A stretch of 64,000 nt of DNA from an uncultured Prevotella sp. (GCA_905236755.1 CAJOCR010000020.1:1-64000), one strand, 5' to 3'; shown: positions 41,521 through 53,945, numbered from the stretch's first letter. The notes: generated by a model from the sequence alone, not told the origin. Numbers and translations: made by a program.

Positions 41521-44500
41521 ATGGCTTTTAAAAAAGATACAAAAGTAAAGAATAACTTCTCGAAGATTACCATTACATTGGCTTCTCCTGAGGAGATTCT
41601 GGAAAATTCTTATGGTGAGGTTACAAAGCCTGAAACCATAAACTACCGTACATATAAGCCTGAACGTGACGGTCTTTTCTGCGAGCGCATCTTTGGTCCT
41701 ACTCGTGACTATGAGTGTGCTTGTGGTAAGTATAAGCGTATTCGTTATAAAGGTATCGTTTGTGACCGTTGTGGTGTTGAGGTTACTGAGAAGAAGGTAC
41801 GTCGTGAGCGTTCTGGACATATTGAACTTGTTGTTCCAGTTGCTCATATATGGTATTTCCGTTCTCTGCCTAATAAGATTGGTTATCTGTTAGGTTTGCC
41901 AACCAAGAAGCTTGATGCTGTAATATACTATGAGAAGTATATTGTAATCAAGCCAGGTGCTATGGAGGGAAAAACTGATGCTGATGGTATCGAGGTGAAT
42001 GGTTCACACAAGATGGACCTTCTTTCAGAAGATGAATATCTTGATATCATAGACAATCAGCTTGATCCAAATAATGACTATCTTGATGACAATGATCCAA
42101 ACAAGTTTGTTGCCAAGATGGGTGCAGAGGCAGTTTATGACCTCCTTGCTGAGCTTACTATTGCAGACGAACAGGGTCTTACTGGTCTTGATAAACTTTC
42201 TTATGAGTTGCGTGATCGCGCAAACAACGATGGTAGTCAGCAGCGTAAGAGTGAGGCTTTGAAGCGTCTTCAGGTAGTAGAGGCGTTCCGTGGTTCTAAG
42301 GATTTGAACAAGCCAGAGTGGATGATCATGAAGATTATTCCTGTTATTCCACCAGAGCTTCGTCCATTGGTTCCACTGGATGGTGGTCGTTTTGCTACAT
42401 CAGACTTGAACGATCTTTATCGTCGTGTTATCATTCGTAACAATCGTCTGAAGCGTCTTATGGAAATCAAGGCTCCTGAGGTTATTCTCCGTAATGAGAA
42501 GCGTATGCTTCAGGAAGCAGTAGACTCTTTGTTCGATAACTCTCGTAAGTCTTCTGCTGTTAAGAGCGAGAGCAATCGTCCTTTGAAGTCACTTTCTGAT
42601 TCTTTGAAGGGTAAGCAGGGTCGTTTCCGTCAGAATCTGCTCGGTAAGCGTGTTGACTATTCTGCACGTTCAGTAATTGTTGTAGGTCCTGAGTTGAAGA
42701 TGGGTGAGTGCGGTTTGCCAAAGCTTATGGCAGCCGAGTTGTATAAGCCATTCATTATCCGTAAACTTATTGAGCGCGGTATCGTGAAGACCGTTAAGAG
42801 TGCTAAGAAGATCGTTGATCGTCGTGAGCCTGTTATCTGGGATATTCTCGAGAACGTAATGAAGGGTCACCCTGTAATGCTCAACCGTGCTCCTACACTT
42901 CACCGTTTGGGTATTCAGGCATTCCAGCCTAAACTCATCGAGGGTAAGGCTATTCAGCTTCACCCATTGGCATGTACTCCTTTCAATGCCGACTTTGATG
43001 GTGACCAGATGGCTGTTCACCTCCCATTGAGCAATGAGGCTGTACTTGAGACTCAGATTCTGATGCTTCAGAGTCATAACATTCTTAACCCAGCAAACGG
43101 TGCTCCTATTTCTGTTCCTTCACAGGATATGGTGCTTGGTCTTTATTACATTACCAAGATGCGTCCAGGTGCAAAGGGAGAGGGACTTACTTTCTATGGT
43201 CCTGAGGAGGCACTTATTGCTAATAACGAGGGTAAGTGTGATGTTCACGCAAAGATTAAGTGTGTTGTTGATGACATCGTTGACGGCAAGCCAGTTCGTC
43301 ACATGGTAGAAACATCAGTTGGTCGTGTTATTGTAAACCAGATCATCCCAGATGAGATAGGTTATTTCAATGATATTATTTCAAAGAAGACTCTTCGTGG
43401 TATTATTGCTGATGTGATCAAGGCTGTGAGCATGGCTCGCGCTTGTACATTCCTTGATGGTATCAAGAACCTTGGTTATCGTCAGTCATATCTTGCTGGT
43501 CTTTCATTTAACCTTGACGATATCATTATTCCAGAAGAGAAGGAAGCTATCGTTCAGAAGGGTCAGGATGAAGTAGATCAGATCAAGGCTAACTACGAAA
43601 TGGGTTTCATCACTGATAACGAGCGTTATAATCAGGTTATTGATGCCTGGACTCACGTAAACAATAATCTTGGTGATATCCTTATGAAGGAAATGATTGA
43701 GGCAGACCAAGGTTTTAATGCTGTTTATATGATGCTTGATTCTGGTGCCCGTGGTTCTAAGGATCAGATCAAACAGCTTTCAGGTATGCGTGGTTTGATG
43801 GCTAAGCCTCAGAAGGCCGGTGCCGAAGGTCGTGGTACTATTGAGAACCCAATCCTTTCTAACTTCAAGGAAGGTATGTCTGTGCTTGAGTACTTTATCA
43901 GTTCTCACGGTGCTCGTAAGGGTCTTGCTGATACCGCTATGAAGACTGCAGATGCTGGTTACCTTACCCGTCGTCTTGTTGACGTTTCACATGATGTGAT
44001 TATCAATGAGGAGGATTGTGGTACACTTCGTGGTCTTGAGTGTCGTGCACTTAAGAATGGTGATGAGATCATTGCTACTTTGTATGAGCGTATTCTTGGT
44101 CGTGTATCTGTTCATGATGTTATTCACCCAACTACAGGTGAACTTCTTTGTAAGGCTGGTGAGGAAATCACAGAAGATAAGGCCAAGAAGATTGACGAGA
44201 GCCCAATCGAAATGGTTGAGATCCGTTCAGTTCTTACCTGTGAAAGTAAGCATGGTGTCTGCAAGAAGTGCTATGGTCGTAACCTTGCAACAGCTAAGAT
44301 GGTTCAGCTTGGTGAGGCAGTAGGTGTTATTGCTGCTCAGGCTATTGGTGAGCCAGGTACTCAGCTTACTCTTCGTACATTCCACGCTGGTGGTGTTGCT
44401 GGTAACGCTGCAGCAAATGCAAGCATTACAGTTAAGAACGATGCTAAGATTGAGTTTGATGAACTCCGTACAGTTTCATTCAAGGATGATGAAGATAGAG

Positions 44501-45870
44501 ATTGCCAGATGGTAGTTAGCCGTTTGGCTGAGGTTCGCTTCGTTGATCCAAATACAAATATTGTTCTCAGTACTTTGAATGTACCTTACGGTTCTTCATT
44601 GTATAATAAGCAGGGCGATCTTGTAAAGAAGGGTGATGTTATTGCTAAGTGGGACCCATTCAATGCTGTTATTGTTTCAGAGTATGCTGGTACTCTTCAT
44701 TTCAACGATGTAGTTGAGGGTAAGACATATCATGCAGAGACTGACGATACAACTGGTCTTACAGAAAAGATTATTACCGATTCTAAGGACAGAACAATGG
44801 TTCCTACTGTTGAGGTTCTTGGTACTAATGGTGAAATCTTGGGTACATATAACTTGCCTGTAGGTGGTCACGTTGTTGTAGAAGATGGCCAGACAATCAA
44901 GAGTGGTGAAACACTTGTGAAGATTCCACGTGCCGTTGGTGGTGGTGGTGATATCACTGGTGGTCTTCCACGTGTTACTGAGCTCTTCGAGGCTCGTAAC
45001 CCTTCTAACCCAGCTGTAGTATCAGAAATTGATGGTGAGATTACAATGGGTAAGGTAAAACGTGGTAACCGCGAGATCATCGTTACCTCTAAGACTGGTG
45101 ACCAGCGTAAGTATCTTGTACCACTGTCAAAACAGATTCTTGTACAAGAGCATGATGCTGTTCGTGCAGGAACCCCACTTTCAGACGGTGCAATTACGCC
45201 AGGTGATATTCTTGCTATCAAGGGTCCAACAGCAGTACAGGAGTATATTGTAAACGAGGTTCAGGATGTATATCGTCTGCAGGGTGTGAAGATTAACGAC
45301 AAGCACTTCGAGATTATCGTTCGTCAGATGATGCGTAAGGTACGTATTGATGACCCAGGTGATACTTCATTCCTCGAGCAGGAGCTTGTTGACAAGCTTG
45401 ACTTCACTGACGAGAATGATCGTATATGGGGTAAGAAGGTTGTTACCGATGCTGGTGATTCTGATACCCTTAAGCCTGGTCAGATTGTTGGTGTTCGTCG
45501 TCTGCGTGATGAGAACTCTTCTTTGAAGCGTCGTGACCTCCGTCCTGTTCAGGTACGTGATGCTGTTCCTGCAACATCTACTCAGATTCTGCAGGGTATT
45601 ACTCGCGCTGCTCTTGGTACAAAGAGCTTCATGAGTGCAGCTTCATTCCAGGAGACCACTAAGGTTCTTAACGAGGCTGCAATCCGCGGTAAGGTAGATC
45701 GTCTTGACGGTATGAAGGAGAATGTAATTTGCGGTCACCTGATTCCTGCTGGTACTGGTATGCGTAATTGGGATAAGATCGTAGTTGGTTCTAAAGAAGA
45801 ATATGAGCGCATGCAGGCTAATCGCAAGAATGTGCTGGACTTTGCAGAACAGGGTGTTGTAACTGAATAA
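41521..45870 (+). CDS. rpoC: DNA-directed RNA polymerase subunit beta'
   Basis: A 1449-residue subunit with the N-terminal zinc ribbon ([13 protein letters not shown] and CDRCGVEV), the active-site [12 protein letters not shown] with Asp491, Asp493 and Asp495 holding the catalytic Mg2+, the bridge-helix region ([20 protein letters not shown]) and the second zinc site ([13 protein letters not shown]). Length is usual for Bacteroidota. A strong terminator follows, ending the rpo operon. Confidence 0.98.
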   Translation: MAFKKDTKVKNNFSKITITLASPEEILENSYGEVTKPETINYRTYKPERDGLFCERIFGPTRDYECACGKYKRIRYKGIVCDRCGVEVTEKKVRRERSGHIELVVPVAHIWYFRSLPNKIGYLLGLPTKKLDAVIYYEKYIVIKPGAMEGKTDADGIEVNGSHKMDLLSEDEYLDIIDNQLDPNNDYLDDNDPNKFVAKMGAEAVYDLLAELTIADEQGLTGLDKLSYELRDRANNDGSQQRKSEALKRLQVVEAFRGSKDLNKPEWMIMKIIPVIPPELRPLVPLDGGRFATSDLNDLYRRVIIRNNRLKRLMEIKAPEVILRNEKRMLQEAVDSLFDNSRKSSAVKSESNRPLKSLSDSLKGKQGRFRQNLLGKRVDYSARSVIVVGPELKMGECGLPKLMAAELYKPFIIRKLIERGIVKTVKSAKKIVDRREPVIWDILENVMKGHPVMLNRAPTLHRLGIQAFQPKLIEGKAIQLHPLACTPFNADFDGDQMAVHLPLSNEAVLETQILMLQSHNILNPANGAPISVPSQDMVLGLYYITKMRPGAKGEGLTFYGPEEALIANNEGKCDVHAKIKCVVDDIVDGKPVRHMVETSVGRVIVNQIIPDEIGYFNDIISKKTLRGIIADVIKAVSMARACTFLDGIKNLGYRQSYLAGLSFNLDDIIIPEEKEAIVQKGQDEVDQIKANYEMGFITDNERYNQVIDAWTHVNNNLGDILMKEMIEADQGFNAVYMMLDSGARGSKDQIKQLSGMRGLMAKPQKAGAEGRGTIENPILSNFKEGMSVLEYFISSHGARKGLADTAMKTADAGYLTRRLVDVSHDVIINEEDCGTLRGLECRALKNGDEIIATLYERILGRVSVHDVIHPTTGELLCKAGEEITEDKAKKIDESPIEMVEIRSVLTCESKHGVCKKCYGRNLATAKMVQLGEAVGVIAAQAIGEPGTQLTLRTFHAGGVAGNAAANASITVKNDAKIEFDELRTVSFKDDEDRDCQMVVSRLAEVRFVDPNTNIVLSTLNVPYGSSLYNKQGDLVKKGDVIAKWDPFNAVIVSEYAGTLHFNDVVEGKTYHAETDDTTGLTEKIITDSKDRTMVPTVEVLGTNGEILGTYNLPVGGHVVVEDGQTIKSGETLVKIPRAVGGGGDITGGLPRVTELFEARNPSNPAVVSEIDGEITMGKVKRGNREIIVTSKTGDQRKYLVPLSKQILVQEHDAVRAGTPLSDGAITPGDILAIKGPTAVQEYIVNEVQDVYRLQGVKINDKHFEIIVRQMMRKVRIDDPGDTSFLEQELVDKLDFTDENDRIWGKKVVTDAGDSDTLKPGQIVGVRRLRDENSSLKRRDLRPVQVRDAVPATSTQILQGITRAALGTKSFMSAASFQETTKVLNEAAIRGKVDRLDGMKENVICGHLIPAGTGMRNWDKIVVGSKEEYERMQANRKNVLDFAEQGVVTE

Positions 45871-45891
45871 GTTTACACATTATATATTATT

Positions 45892-45925
45892 AAAGGGTTT
45901 GGTATTGTTTACCAGACCCTTTTTT
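45892..45925 (+). terminator. Terminator of the rpoBC operon
   Basis: AAAGGGTTTGGTA (45892-45904) pairs with TACCAGACCC (from 45910) and is followed by six T. Confidence 0.92.
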
Positions 45926-45947
45926 AATTCAAAAAGAGTTTGTAAAA

Positions 45948-45979
45948 TTTGTCCATCATAAACTAATTGCTTACTTTTG
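45948..45979 (+). promoter_or_regulatory. Promoter of the DUF3467 gene
   Basis: TTTG at 45948-45951, a 20-bp spacer and TACTTTTG at 45972-45979. Confidence 0.75.
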
Positions 45980-46015
45980 TATACACGAATAAACAACCTT
46001 TTAATTAAATATAAT

Positions 46016-46336
46016 ATGATGGAAGATAATAATGAAAAGCAGCAGGGAATCCAGATAGACCTTCAGCCAGAAGTAGCAGTAGGTAAGTATTCTAATCTGG
46101 CGTTGATTACACATTCAAGTTCAGATTTTATTATTGATTTTGCAGAGGCTTTGCCTGGTATGCCTAAACCGCAGGTTGTGAGTAGATTGATTATGGCTCC
46201 TGAGCATGCAAAGCGTTTGTTGGCAGCGTTACAAGAGAACGTGTTTAAGTATGAACAAATGTTTGGAAAAATTGAAATTCCAGAGCAATCTTCTCGAACA
46301 GCGACTCCTTTTGGGCCTGTAAAAGACGAAAATTAG
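46016..46336 (+). CDS. DUF3467 family protein
   Basis: A 106-residue protein of the DUF3467 family, common in Bacteroidota and often located beside rpoC as here. Family core: GKYSNLALITHSSSDFIIDFA and PEHAKRLLAALQENVFKYE; the function is unknown. There is no signal peptide. Its own promoter and terminator make it a single-gene unit between rpoC and rpsL. ATG 46019 is an alternative start. Confidence 0.9.
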   Translation: MMEDNNEKQQGIQIDLQPEVAVGKYSNLALITHSSSDFIIDFAEALPGMPKPQVVSRLIMAPEHAKRLLAALQENVFKYEQMFGKIEIPEQSSRTATPFGPVKDEN

Positions 46337-46363
46337 AGTAGTGTTTGTGTAATAAATGTTAAT

Positions 46364-46410
46364 AAAGCTTATATCTTACAAAAAACGGTGAGATATAAGC
46401 TTTGTCTATT
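46364..46410 (+). terminator. Terminator after the DUF3467 gene
   Basis: AAAGCTTATATCT (46364-46376) and AGATATAAGCTTT (46391-46403) are a perfect 13-bp stem with a 14-base loop. The T-tract is short. Confidence 0.75.
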
Positions 46411-46418
46411 TCATATAA

Positions 46419-46450
46419 TTAGGTAATTCCAAATTTAGTTCGTACCTTTG
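46419..46450 (+). promoter_or_regulatory. Promoter of the rpsL (str) operon
   Basis: TTAG at 46419-46422, 20-bp spacer, TACCTTTG at 46443-46450 followed by C. The leader to rpsL is about 80 bases. Confidence 0.7.
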
Positions 46451-46534
46451 CAGCCCGAAATAGGCTCTTGTGGCCTGTGTTCTAATTCGTTGATAATAAA
46501 CAAAATAAATATATAAAAATTAAAAAGTAAAATT

Positions 46535-46915
46535 ATGCCTACAATTCAACAATTGGTAAGAAAAGGCAGAAAGGTGTTGGCTGACAAGAGCGCAAGCCCT
46601 GCTTTGGATCAGTGTCCTCAGCGTCGTGGTGTTTGTGTTCGTGTTTACACTACAACTCCTAAGAAGCCTAATTCGGCAATGCGTAAGGTTGCCCGTGTTC
46701 GTTTGACAAACCAGAAGGAAGTTAACTCTTACATCCCAGGAGAGGGTCACAACCTTCAGGAGCACTCAATCGTACTTGTACGTGGTGGTCGTGTGAAAGA
46801 CCTTCCTGGTGTACGTTATCACATTGTTCGTGGTACTCTTGATACCGCAGGTGTTGCTAACCGTACACAGCGTCGTTCTAAGTATGGTGCTAAGCGTCCA
46901 AAGGCAAAGAAGTAA
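46535..46915 (+). CDS. rpsL: 30S ribosomal protein S12
   Basis: A 126-residue decoding-centre protein. [19 protein letters not shown] and [17 protein letters not shown] are canonical, with the lysines at both classic streptomycin-resistance positions unchanged. Its promoter starts the str operon. Confidence 0.98.
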   Translation: MPTIQQLVRKGRKVLADKSASPALDQCPQRRGVCVRVYTTTPKKPNSAMRKVARVRLTNQKEVNSYIPGEGHNLQEHSIVLVRGGRVKDLPGVRYHIVRGTLDTAGVANRTQRRSKYGAKRPKAKK

Positions 46916-46975
46916 TTGCCGTTAGAAAAGTTTTTTATTAATCGTTTTGCTGGAGAATTGTTAAACAGGTTGAGT

Positions 46976-46996
46976 AAATGTCCGAGAGCGGACGTT
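46976..46996 (+). promoter_or_regulatory. Hairpin in the rpsG leader
   Basis: GTCCG (46980-46984) pairs with CGGAC (46989-46993) around AGAG. In other bacteria S7 binds the rpsL-rpsG spacer to regulate the operon; here that is inferred only. Confidence 0.4.
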
Positions 46997-47044
46997 GAAG
47001 AACAGTAAGAAACAGCCCCAAGCAGAATTTATTTTTCAAACAAA

Positions 47045-47521
47045 ATGAGAAAAGCAAAACCAAAGAAGCGTGTGATCCTCCCAGATCCAGTCTTCAACGA
47101 CCAGAAGGTCTCTAAGTTCGTAAACCATTTGATGTATGACGGTAAGAAGAATGCGTCATACGAAATTTTCTACAAGGCTCTTGATATTGTAAAAGAGAAG
47201 ATGTCTAAGGAAGAAAAGACTCCTCTTGAAATCTGGAAGCAGGCTCTTGATAACATTACTCCTCAGGTAGAGGTTAAGAGTCGCCGTATCGGTGGTGCTA
47301 CATTCCAGGTACCTACAGAGATCCGTCCTGACCGTAAGGAGAGCATTTCTATGAAGAATCTTATTGAGTTCGCTCGTAAGCGTAGCGGTAAGTCTATGGC
47401 TGATAAGCTTGCTAATGAGATACAGGATGCTTATAACAACCAGGGTGGTGCGTTCAAGCGTAAGGAAGATATGCATCGTATGGCAGAAGCTAACCGTGCA
47501 TTCGCTCACTTCAGATTCTAA
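47045..47521 (+). CDS. rpsG: 30S ribosomal protein S7
   Basis: A 158-residue protein that nucleates the 30S head and touches the E-site tRNA. Typical features are [19 protein letters not shown] and the C-terminal [20 protein letters not shown]. It lies 129 bases after rpsL, an unusually long spacer with a hairpin, and 28 before fusA. Confidence 0.97.
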   Translation: MRKAKPKKRVILPDPVFNDQKVSKFVNHLMYDGKKNASYEIFYKALDIVKEKMSKEEKTPLEIWKQALDNITPQVEVKSRRIGGATFQVPTEIRPDRKESISMKNLIEFARKRSGKSMADKLANEIQDAYNNQGGAFKRKEDMHRMAEANRAFAHFRF

Positions 47522-47549
47522 TCAACAACATTAATTAGGTAAAAAGAAA

Positions 47550-49667
47550 ATGGCAAATCGCGATTTACATTTGACTCGTAACATCGGTATCATGGCTCAC
47601 ATTGATGCTGGTAAGACTACTACATCAGAGCGTATCCTGTTCTATACAGGTAAGACTCATAAAATTGGTGAGGTACACGATGGTGCAGCCACAATGGACT
47701 GGATGGTTCAGGAGCAGGAGCGTGGTATTACTATTACCTCTGCTGCTACCACTTGTAATTGGAACTACGGTAACAAGACCTATAAGATTAACTTGATCGA
47801 TACTCCGGGACACGTTGACTTTACTGCTGAGGTAGAGCGTTCACTCCGTGTTCTCGATGGTGCTGTTGCTACTTATTCTGCAGCTGATGGTGTACAGCCA
47901 CAGTCAGAGACAGTATGGCGTCAGGCTGATAAGTACAATGTTCCACGTATCGGTTATGTAAACAAGATGGACCGTTCTGGTGCCGACTTCTTTGAGACTG
48001 TTCAGCAGATGAAGGATATTCTTGGTGCACGTCCTGTACCAGTACAGATTCCTATCGGTGCTGAGGAGAACTTTAAGGGTGTTGTTGACTTGATTAAGAT
48101 GAAGGCTATCCTGTGGCACGATGAGACCATGGGTGCTGATTATGATGTAGAGGAAATCCCTGCAGAGCTCGTTGATGAGGCAAAAGAGTGGCGCGACAAG
48201 ATGCTCGAGGCTGCTGCTGATTTCGATGAGGAGTTGATGGAACTCTATCTTGATGGTCAGGATGTACCAGAAGAGATGTTGATGAAGGCTCTTCGTAAGG
48301 GTTGCTGCTCAATGGAGATTACTCCAATGACTCTTGGTTCTTCATACAAGAACAAAGGTGTTCAGCCACTTCTTGATTATGTTTGTGCATTCTTGCCTTC
48401 TCCAGTTGATACAGAGGCTATCGTTGGTACAAATCCTGATACAGAGGCTGAGGAGTCTCGTGAGCCTTCTGAAGATGCTCCAACTTCAGCTCTTGCATTT
48501 AAGATTGCTACAGACCCATTCATGGGCCGTTTGGTATTCTTCCGTGTTTATTCTGGTAAGGTTGTTGCAGGTTCATATGTTTACAACCCACGTTCAGGTA
48601 AGAAGGAGCGTATCAGCCGTCTGTTCCAGATGAACTCTAAGCAGGAGATTCCAATGGAGTCTATCGATGCTGGTGATATCGGTGCAGGTGTAGGTTTCAA
48701 GGATATCCGTACTGGTGATACTCTTTGTGATGAGAATGCACCAATCGTTCTTGAGTCTATGTCATTCCCTGATACAGTGATCTCTATCGCTGTTGAGCCA
48801 AAGAGCCAGGCTGATGTTGCTAAGATGGACAACGGTCTTGCTAAGCTTGCTGAGGAGGACCCAACATTTACAGTACGTACCGACGAGCAGAGTGGTCAGA
48901 CAATTATCTCTGGTATGGGTGAGCTTCACCTTGATATCATTATCGACCGTTTGAAGCGTGAGTTCAAGGTTGAGTGTAACCAGGGTAAGCCACAGGTTAA
49001 CTACAAAGAGGCTATCATGGGTAAGGCTCAGAGCCGTGAGACTTACAAGAAGCAGTCTGGTGGTCGTGGTAAGTTCGCTTGTATCGATGTAACTATCGAG
49101 CCTAAGGATGAGGACTACAAGGATGGCGATCTGCAGTTCATCAATGTTGTTAAGGGTGGTAACGTTCCTAAGGAATTCATTCCTTCAGTAGAGAAGGGAT
49201 TCAAGGACTGCCTTTCAAATGGTGTTCTCGGTGGTTTCCCAATGACAGGTCTTAAGGTAACTTTGAACGATGGTAGTTTCCACCCAGTTGACTCTGATCA
49301 GTTGTCATTCGAGCTTGTTGCTCATCAGGCATTCAAGGTTCTTTGCCCTAAGGCTAATCCAGTTTTGATGGAGCCTATCATGAAGGTAGAGGTTGTAACT
49401 CCTGAAGAGAACATGGGTGATGTAATCGGTGACTTGAATAAGCGTCGTGGTCTTGTTCAGGGTATGGAAGAGGCTCGTAGTGGTGCTCGTATTGTTAAGG
49501 CAATGGTTCCACTGGCAGAGATGTTCGGTTATGTAACTGCACTCCGTACTATCACTTCAGGTCGTGCTACTTCATCTATGGAGTATGATCATCATGCTGC
49601 ACTCTCTACTTCAATTGCTAAGGAAGTACTTGATGAAGTAAATGGTCACTCAGAGCTTCTGAAGTAA
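47550..49667 (+). CDS. fusA: Elongation factor G
   Basis: A 705-residue translocase GTPase. G1 is [10 protein letters not shown]3 DTPGHVDF, G4 NKMDRSG; the later domains contain [18 protein letters not shown] and the domain IV loop GGVLGG-type [10 protein letters not shown]. Domain order and length match the usual bacterial form. Terminal repeats [13 protein letters not shown] mark domain IV start. Confidence 0.98.
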   Translation: MANRDLHLTRNIGIMAHIDAGKTTTSERILFYTGKTHKIGEVHDGAATMDWMVQEQERGITITSAATTCNWNYGNKTYKINLIDTPGHVDFTAEVERSLRVLDGAVATYSAADGVQPQSETVWRQADKYNVPRIGYVNKMDRSGADFFETVQQMKDILGARPVPVQIPIGAEENFKGVVDLIKMKAILWHDETMGADYDVEEIPAELVDEAKEWRDKMLEAAADFDEELMELYLDGQDVPEEMLMKALRKGCCSMEITPMTLGSSYKNKGVQPLLDYVCAFLPSPVDTEAIVGTNPDTEAEESREPSEDAPTSALAFKIATDPFMGRLVFFRVYSGKVVAGSYVYNPRSGKKERISRLFQMNSKQEIPMESIDAGDIGAGVGFKDIRTGDTLCDENAPIVLESMSFPDTVISIAVEPKSQADVAKMDNGLAKLAEEDPTFTVRTDEQSGQTIISGMGELHLDIIIDRLKREFKVECNQGKPQVNYKEAIMGKAQSRETYKKQSGGRGKFACIDVTIEPKDEDYKDGDLQFINVVKGGNVPKEFIPSVEKGFKDCLSNGVLGGFPMTGLKVTLNDGSFHPVDSDQLSFELVAHQAFKVLCPKANPVLMEPIMKVEVVTPEENMGDVIGDLNKRRGLVQGMEEARSGARIVKAMVPLAEMFGYVTALRTITSGRATSSMEYDHHAALSTSIAKEVLDEVNGHSELLK

Positions 49668-49695
49668 TAAGAACTCTAACAAAATACAAAAAGAC

Positions 49696-49737
49696 GAGGC
49701 GCTCCTGTAGCGAATGACTCTTACAGGAGCGTACCTC
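49696..49737 (+). promoter_or_regulatory. Leader hairpin of the S10 operon
   Basis: GCTCCTGTA (49701-49709) pairs with TACAGGAGC (49722-49730), extended by GAGG/CCTC. It is 42 bases before the rpsJ ATG. No T-run follows directly. It could be an L4-type autoregulatory site or processing site. Confidence 0.55.
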
Positions 49738-49778
49738 TCTTTCTAATTATATTTTTTATTTATAATAATTTAATAAAG

Positions 49779-50084
49779 ATGAGTCAGAAAATTAGAATTA
49801 AGCTGAAGTCTTATGACCACATGTTGGTTGATAAGTCAGCTGAGAAGATTGTAAAGGCTGTTAAGGCAACAGGCGCTATCGTTAGCGGTCCTATTCCATT
49901 GCCAACACACAAGCGTATCTACACTGTAAACCGTAGTACATTCGTTAACAAGAAAGCTCGTGAGCAGTTCCAGCTCCAGGACTTTAAGCGTCTTATTGAC
50001 ATCTATAGCTCAACAGCTAAGACTGTAGACGCTCTTATGAAACTCGAATTGCCTTCAGGTGTAGAAGTAGAAATCAAAGTCTAA
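49779..50084 (+). CDS. rpsJ: 30S ribosomal protein S10
   Basis: A 101-residue protein, [20 protein letters not shown] at the N-terminus and [14 protein letters not shown] in the loop. Also acts as NusE in antitermination. First gene of the long S10-spc-alpha run. The gap to fusA is 111 bases, the longest in the str/S10 junction, holding a leader hairpin. Confidence 0.97.
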   Translation: MSQKIRIKLKSYDHMLVDKSAEKIVKAVKATGAIVSGPIPLPTHKRIYTVNRSTFVNKKAREQFQLQDFKRLIDIYSSTAKTVDALMKLELPSGVEVEIKV

Positions 50085-50102
50085 TTATTAATATTTATTG
50101 AA

Positions 50103-50717
50103 ATGCCAGGATTAATTGGAAGAAAAATCGGAATGACATCCGTTTTCAGTGCCGATGGTAAGAATACACCATGCACTGTTATCGAAGCTGGTCCTTGTGT
50201 TGTAACCCAGGTAAAGACAGTAGAAAAAGATGGTTACAAGGCTGTACAGTTAGGTTTCGGAGAGGCTAAGGAGAGTCGTACTTCTAAGCCAATGATGGGA
50301 ACCTTTAAGAAAGCCGGCACAACACCAAAGAAGCACTTGGCCGAGTTCAAGTTTGATGAGGAATATAACCTCGGTGACACTATTACAGTTGAACTTTTCA
50401 ACGATGTAGAGTTCGTTGATGTAATTGGTACTTCAAAGGGTAAAGGTTTCCAGGGAGTTGTTAAGCGCCACGGTTTCGGTGGTGTAGGTCAGAGCACTCA
50501 CGGACAGGACGACCGCGCTCGTAAGCCGGGTTCTATTGGTGCTTGTTCTTACCCTGCAAAGGTCTTCAAAGGCATGCGCATGGGCGGCCAGATGGGAGGC
50601 GACAGAGTAACTACTCAGAACCTCAAAGTGTTAAAGGTAATTCCAGAGCAGAACCTCCTTATCATTAAGGGTTCAGTTGCTGGTTGCAATGGTTCAACCG
50701 TATTAATTCAGAAGTAA
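50103..50717 (+). CDS. rplC: 50S ribosomal protein L3
   Basis: A 204-residue L3, with [11 protein letters not shown] at the N-terminus and the loop [15 protein letters not shown]...[15 protein letters not shown] that reaches towards the peptidyl-transferase centre. Its TAA overlaps the rplD ATG by one base. Confidence 0.97.
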   Translation: MPGLIGRKIGMTSVFSADGKNTPCTVIEAGPCVVTQVKTVEKDGYKAVQLGFGEAKESRTSKPMMGTFKKAGTTPKKHLAEFKFDEEYNLGDTITVELFNDVEFVDVIGTSKGKGFQGVVKRHGFGGVGQSTHGQDDRARKPGSIGACSYPAKVFKGMRMGGQMGGDRVTTQNLKVLKVIPEQNLLIIKGSVAGCNGSTVLIQK

Positions 50718-51346
50718 TGGAAGTTAGCGTTTTAAATATCAACGGTCAGGAGACCGGCAGAAAGGTAACTCTTAATGAGTCTATCTTCGGCATTGAGCCT
50801 AACGATCACGTTCTTTACCTCGATGTAAAGCAGTATCTCGCTAATCAGCGTCAGGGTACAGCTAAGTCAAAGGAAAGAAGCGAAATCAACGGTTCTACTC
50901 GCAAACTTGGTCGTCAGAAAGGTGGCGGCGGTGCTCGTCGCGGTGATATTAAGTCACCTGTTCTTGTTGGTGGAGGTCGTGTATTTGGTCCTCAGCCACG
51001 TGACTATCGTTTCAAATTGAACAAAAAAGTAAAAGAACTTGCACGTAAGTCAGCTCTTTCTTACAAGGCTCAGGAGAACAGTATCGTAGTTGTAGAAGAC
51101 TTCAATATTGAGGCTCCAAAGACTAAAGATTTTGTAAATATTGCTAAAAATCTTAAAGTCGACGGTAAGAAGACTCTCGTTCTTTTGCCAGAAGTTAATA
51201 AAAACGTATATTTGTCTGCTCGTAATTTGAAGGGTGTTGAAGTTTTGACAGCTTCTCAGCTCAATTCGTACAAAGTTTTGAATGCTGATGTGCTTGTTAT
51301 TTCTGAAAACTCACTGAAGACTATCGACGGTGTATTAGCAAAATAA
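50717..51346 (+). CDS. rplD: 50S ribosomal protein L4
   Basis: A 209-residue L4. The extended loop [19 protein letters not shown] lines the exit tunnel where macrolide-resistance changes occur. The upstream in-frame start at 50684 lies within rplC, so the ATG overlapping the rplC stop (TAATG) is used. Confidence 0.95.
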   Translation: MEVSVLNINGQETGRKVTLNESIFGIEPNDHVLYLDVKQYLANQRQGTAKSKERSEINGSTRKLGRQKGGGGARRGDIKSPVLVGGGRVFGPQPRDYRFKLNKKVKELARKSALSYKAQENSIVVVEDFNIEAPKTKDFVNIAKNLKVDGKKTLVLLPEVNKNVYLSARNLKGVEVLTASQLNSYKVLNADVLVISENSLKTIDGVLAK

Positions 51347-51361
51347 AAAAGGAGATATATT

Positions 51362-51655
51362 ATGTCATTCATTATAAAACCTCTGGTCACTGAGAAGATG
51401 ACCAACATTACAGAGAAGCAGCCTAACCGTTACGGTTTTGTTGTTCGCCCTGAGGCTAATAAACTCCAGATTAAGAAGGAAGTCGAGGGTCTGTATAATG
51501 TTACAGTAGTAGATGTGAACACAGCTCGTTATGCAGGTAAGCGTTCAGCTCGCTATACCAAGGCAGGTCTTGTGAAGGGACAGAAGAGTGCGTTCAAGAA
51601 GGCAATCGTCACAGTTAAAGATGGCGACACAATTGATTTTTACAGCAATATTTAA
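51362..51655 (+). CDS. rplW: 50S ribosomal protein L23
   Basis: A 97-residue protein at the tunnel exit, contacting trigger factor and SRP. IIKPLVTEKMTN and NRYGFVVRPEANKLQIKKEVE are characteristic. AAGGAG lies 7 bases before the ATG, a rarity here. rplB follows after 6 bases. Confidence 0.97.
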   Translation: MSFIIKPLVTEKMTNITEKQPNRYGFVVRPEANKLQIKKEVEGLYNVTVVDVNTARYAGKRSARYTKAGLVKGQKSAFKKAIVTVKDGDTIDFYSNI

Positions 51656-51661
51656 TAAAAA

Positions 51662-52486
51662 ATGGCAGTACGTAAATTAAACCCGGTTACACCGGGACAA
51701 AGACACAAGGTTATTGGCACGTTCGAGGATATTACTGCATCCGTGCCAGAGAAGTCTCTCGTTTACGGTAAGCGTTCTACCGGTGGTCGAAACAACACCG
51801 GTAAGATGACCGTTCGCTACATTGGTGGCGGTCACAAGCAGAAGTATCGTTTAATCGACTTCAAGCGAGAGAAAGATGGTGTTCCAGCTGTAGTAAAGTC
51901 AATCGAGTATGATCCAAACAGATCTGCTCGTATTGCTCTGCTTTACTATGCTGATGGTGAAAAACGTTACATTATTGCTCCTAACGGACTGCAGGTGGGT
52001 ACAACACTGATGTCAGGTGCAGAGGCTGCTCCTGAGGTTGGTAATGCTCTTCCTCTTGCAAACATTCCTGTTGGTACAGTAATTCACAACATTGAATTGC
52101 GTCCAGGTCAGGGTGCTTTGCTCGTTCGTTCGGCTGGTAACTTTGCTCAGTTGACTTCTCGTGAGGGCAGTTATTGTGTTATTAAGCTTCCTTCAGGTGA
52201 GACTCGTAAGATTCTCTCTGCTTGTAAAGCTACAGTAGGTAGTGTAGGTAATTCTGACCACGCACTTGAGCAGTCTGGTAAGGCTGGTCGTTCACGTTGG
52301 TTGGGACGTCGTCCTCACAACCGTGGTGTTGTTATGAACCCTGTTGATCACCCAATGGGTGGTGGTGAAGGTCGTCAGAGTGGTGGTCATCCACGTTCTC
52401 GTAAGGGTCTTTACGCTAAGGGTCTCAAGACTCGTGCACCTAAGAAGCTTTCAAACAAGTATATTATCGAAAGAGCTAACAAATAA
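51662..52486 (+). CDS. rplB: 50S ribosomal protein L2
   Basis: A 274-residue L2 needed for subunit joining and peptidyl-transferase activity. [18 protein letters not shown] and the essential His in [20 protein letters not shown] are present. Confidence 0.98.
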   Translation: MAVRKLNPVTPGQRHKVIGTFEDITASVPEKSLVYGKRSTGGRNNTGKMTVRYIGGGHKQKYRLIDFKREKDGVPAVVKSIEYDPNRSARIALLYYADGEKRYIIAPNGLQVGTTLMSGAEAAPEVGNALPLANIPVGTVIHNIELRPGQGALLVRSAGNFAQLTSREGSYCVIKLPSGETRKILSACKATVGSVGNSDHALEQSGKAGRSRWLGRRPHNRGVVMNPVDHPMGGGEGRQSGGHPRSRKGLYAKGLKTRAPKKLSNKYIIERANK

Positions 52487-52500
52487 TTAAAGAGTAAATT

Positions 52501-52770
52501 ATGAGTCGTTCATTAAAAAAAGGTCCATATATCAACGTATCTCTCGAGAAGAAAGTTCTCGCTATGAATGAGAGCGGAAAGAGCAGTGTCGTTAAGACAT
52601 GGGCCAGAGCATCAATGATTTCCCCTGATTTTGTGGGACACACTGTTGCAGTTCATAACGGAAACAAATTTATCCCTGTTTACATCACAGAGAACATGGT
52701 TGGACACAAGCTCGGAGAGTTCGCTCCAACACGCCGTTTCGGTGGTCACTCTGGTAACAATAAGAAGTAA
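52501..52770 (+). CDS. rpsS: 30S ribosomal protein S19
   Basis: An 89-residue protein of the 30S head. Begins [10 protein letters not shown]; the signature [20 protein letters not shown] and the C-terminal GHSGNNKK are typical. Confidence 0.97.
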   Translation: MSRSLKKGPYINVSLEKKVLAMNESGKSSVVKTWARASMISPDFVGHTVAVHNGNKFIPVYITENMVGHKLGEFAPTRRFGGHSGNNKK

Positions 52771-52803
52771 GCGGGAATAATCCATTAAAACCAAGAAAAT
52801 AAA

Positions 52804-53208
52804 ATGGGAGCAAGAAAACATATCGCAGCTGAAAAATTAAAAGAAGCTCGCAAAAATTTGTACTTCGCTAAGCTCGTTGGCGTTCCTTCTTCTCCACGTA
52901 AGATGCGCTACGTTGTAGACATGGTTCGTGGCATGGAGGTAAACCGCGCACTCGGAGTATTGAAGTTCTCTAAGAAGCAGGCTGCCGCAGACGTTGAGAA
53001 ATTGCTGCGTTCTGCTATCGATAACTGGGAACAGAAGAATGGCCGCAAAGCTGAAGACGGTGAACTTTATATCACTAAGGCCTTCGTAGATGGAGGCGTT
53101 ACAATGAAACGTATGAGACCGGCACCTCAGGGTCGTGGTTACAGAATCCGTAAGCGTTCAAACCACGTTACAATCTTTGTGGATGCCAAAACTAACGACG
53201 AAAAATAA
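52804..53208 (+). CDS. rplV: 50S ribosomal protein L22
   Basis: A 134-residue L22. The tunnel beta-hairpin region is [20 protein letters not shown]. The first ten residues lead into [14 protein letters not shown]. It lies 33 bases after rpsS and 8 before rpsC. Confidence 0.97.
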   Translation: MGARKHIAAEKLKEARKNLYFAKLVGVPSSPRKMRYVVDMVRGMEVNRALGVLKFSKKQAAADVEKLLRSAIDNWEQKNGRKAEDGELYITKAFVDGGVTMKRMRPAPQGRGYRIRKRSNHVTIFVDAKTNDEK

Positions 53209-53216
53209 TTAATAGA

Positions 53217-53945
53217 ATGGGACAGAAAGTTAATCCAATAAGCAACCGACTCGGTGTTATTCGTGGTTGGGATTCAAATTGGTTCGGTGGAAAGGACTTC
53301 GGAGATAACCTCGTAGAGGACCAGAAAATCCGCAAGTATCTCAACGAGCGTTTGGCTAAGGCTAGCGTAGCTCGTATTGTCATCGAACGTACTTTGAAAC
53401 TTGTCACCATCACTATTTGTACAGCCCGTCCGGGTATCGTCATTGGTAAAGGTGGTCAGGATGTTGATAAACTGAAGGAAGAGCTGAAGCAGCTTTACAA
53501 GAAAGATATTCAGATCAATATCTTCGAAGTTAAGAAACCAGAGCTCGACGCAACAATCGTAGCTAACAGCATCGCTCGCCAGGTAGAGGGTAAGATTTCA
53601 TATCGCCGTGCTATCAAGATGGCTGTTCAGAATACTATGCGCGCCGGTGCAGAAGGTATCAAAGTTCAAATTACAGGTCGTCTGAACGGTGCCGAAATGG
53701 CTCGTAAGGAAATGTTCAAGGAGGGTCGTACTCCTCTGCATACATTCCGTGCAGACATCGATTACTGTCAGGCAGAGGCCCTTACAAAGGTTGGTCTGCT
53801 GGGTATTAAGGTATGGATTTGCCGTGGTGAGGTTTACGGAAAGCGTGACTTGACACCTAACTTTACTCAGGAGAAGAACAATGGTGGCCGCTCAAATGGT
53901 CGTAATGGCCGCGGTGGTAATCGCAAGAGAAACAATAACCGTTAA
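53217..53945 (+). CDS. rpsC: 30S ribosomal protein S3
   Basis: A 242-residue protein with a KH domain ([20 protein letters not shown]) at the mRNA entry and a C-terminal S3 domain ([20 protein letters not shown]). The tail of about 25 residues is rich in Asn, Gly and Arg ([20 protein letters not shown]), longer than in Escherichia coli S3 and low in complexity. Confidence 0.97.
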   Translation: MGQKVNPISNRLGVIRGWDSNWFGGKDFGDNLVEDQKIRKYLNERLAKASVARIVIERTLKLVTITICTARPGIVIGKGGQDVDKLKEELKQLYKKDIQINIFEVKKPELDATIVANSIARQVEGKISYRRAIKMAVQNTMRAGAEGIKVQITGRLNGAEMARKEMFKEGRTPLHTFRADIDYCQAEALTKVGLLGIKVWICRGEVYGKRDLTPNFTQEKNNGGRSNGRNGRGGNRKRNNNR

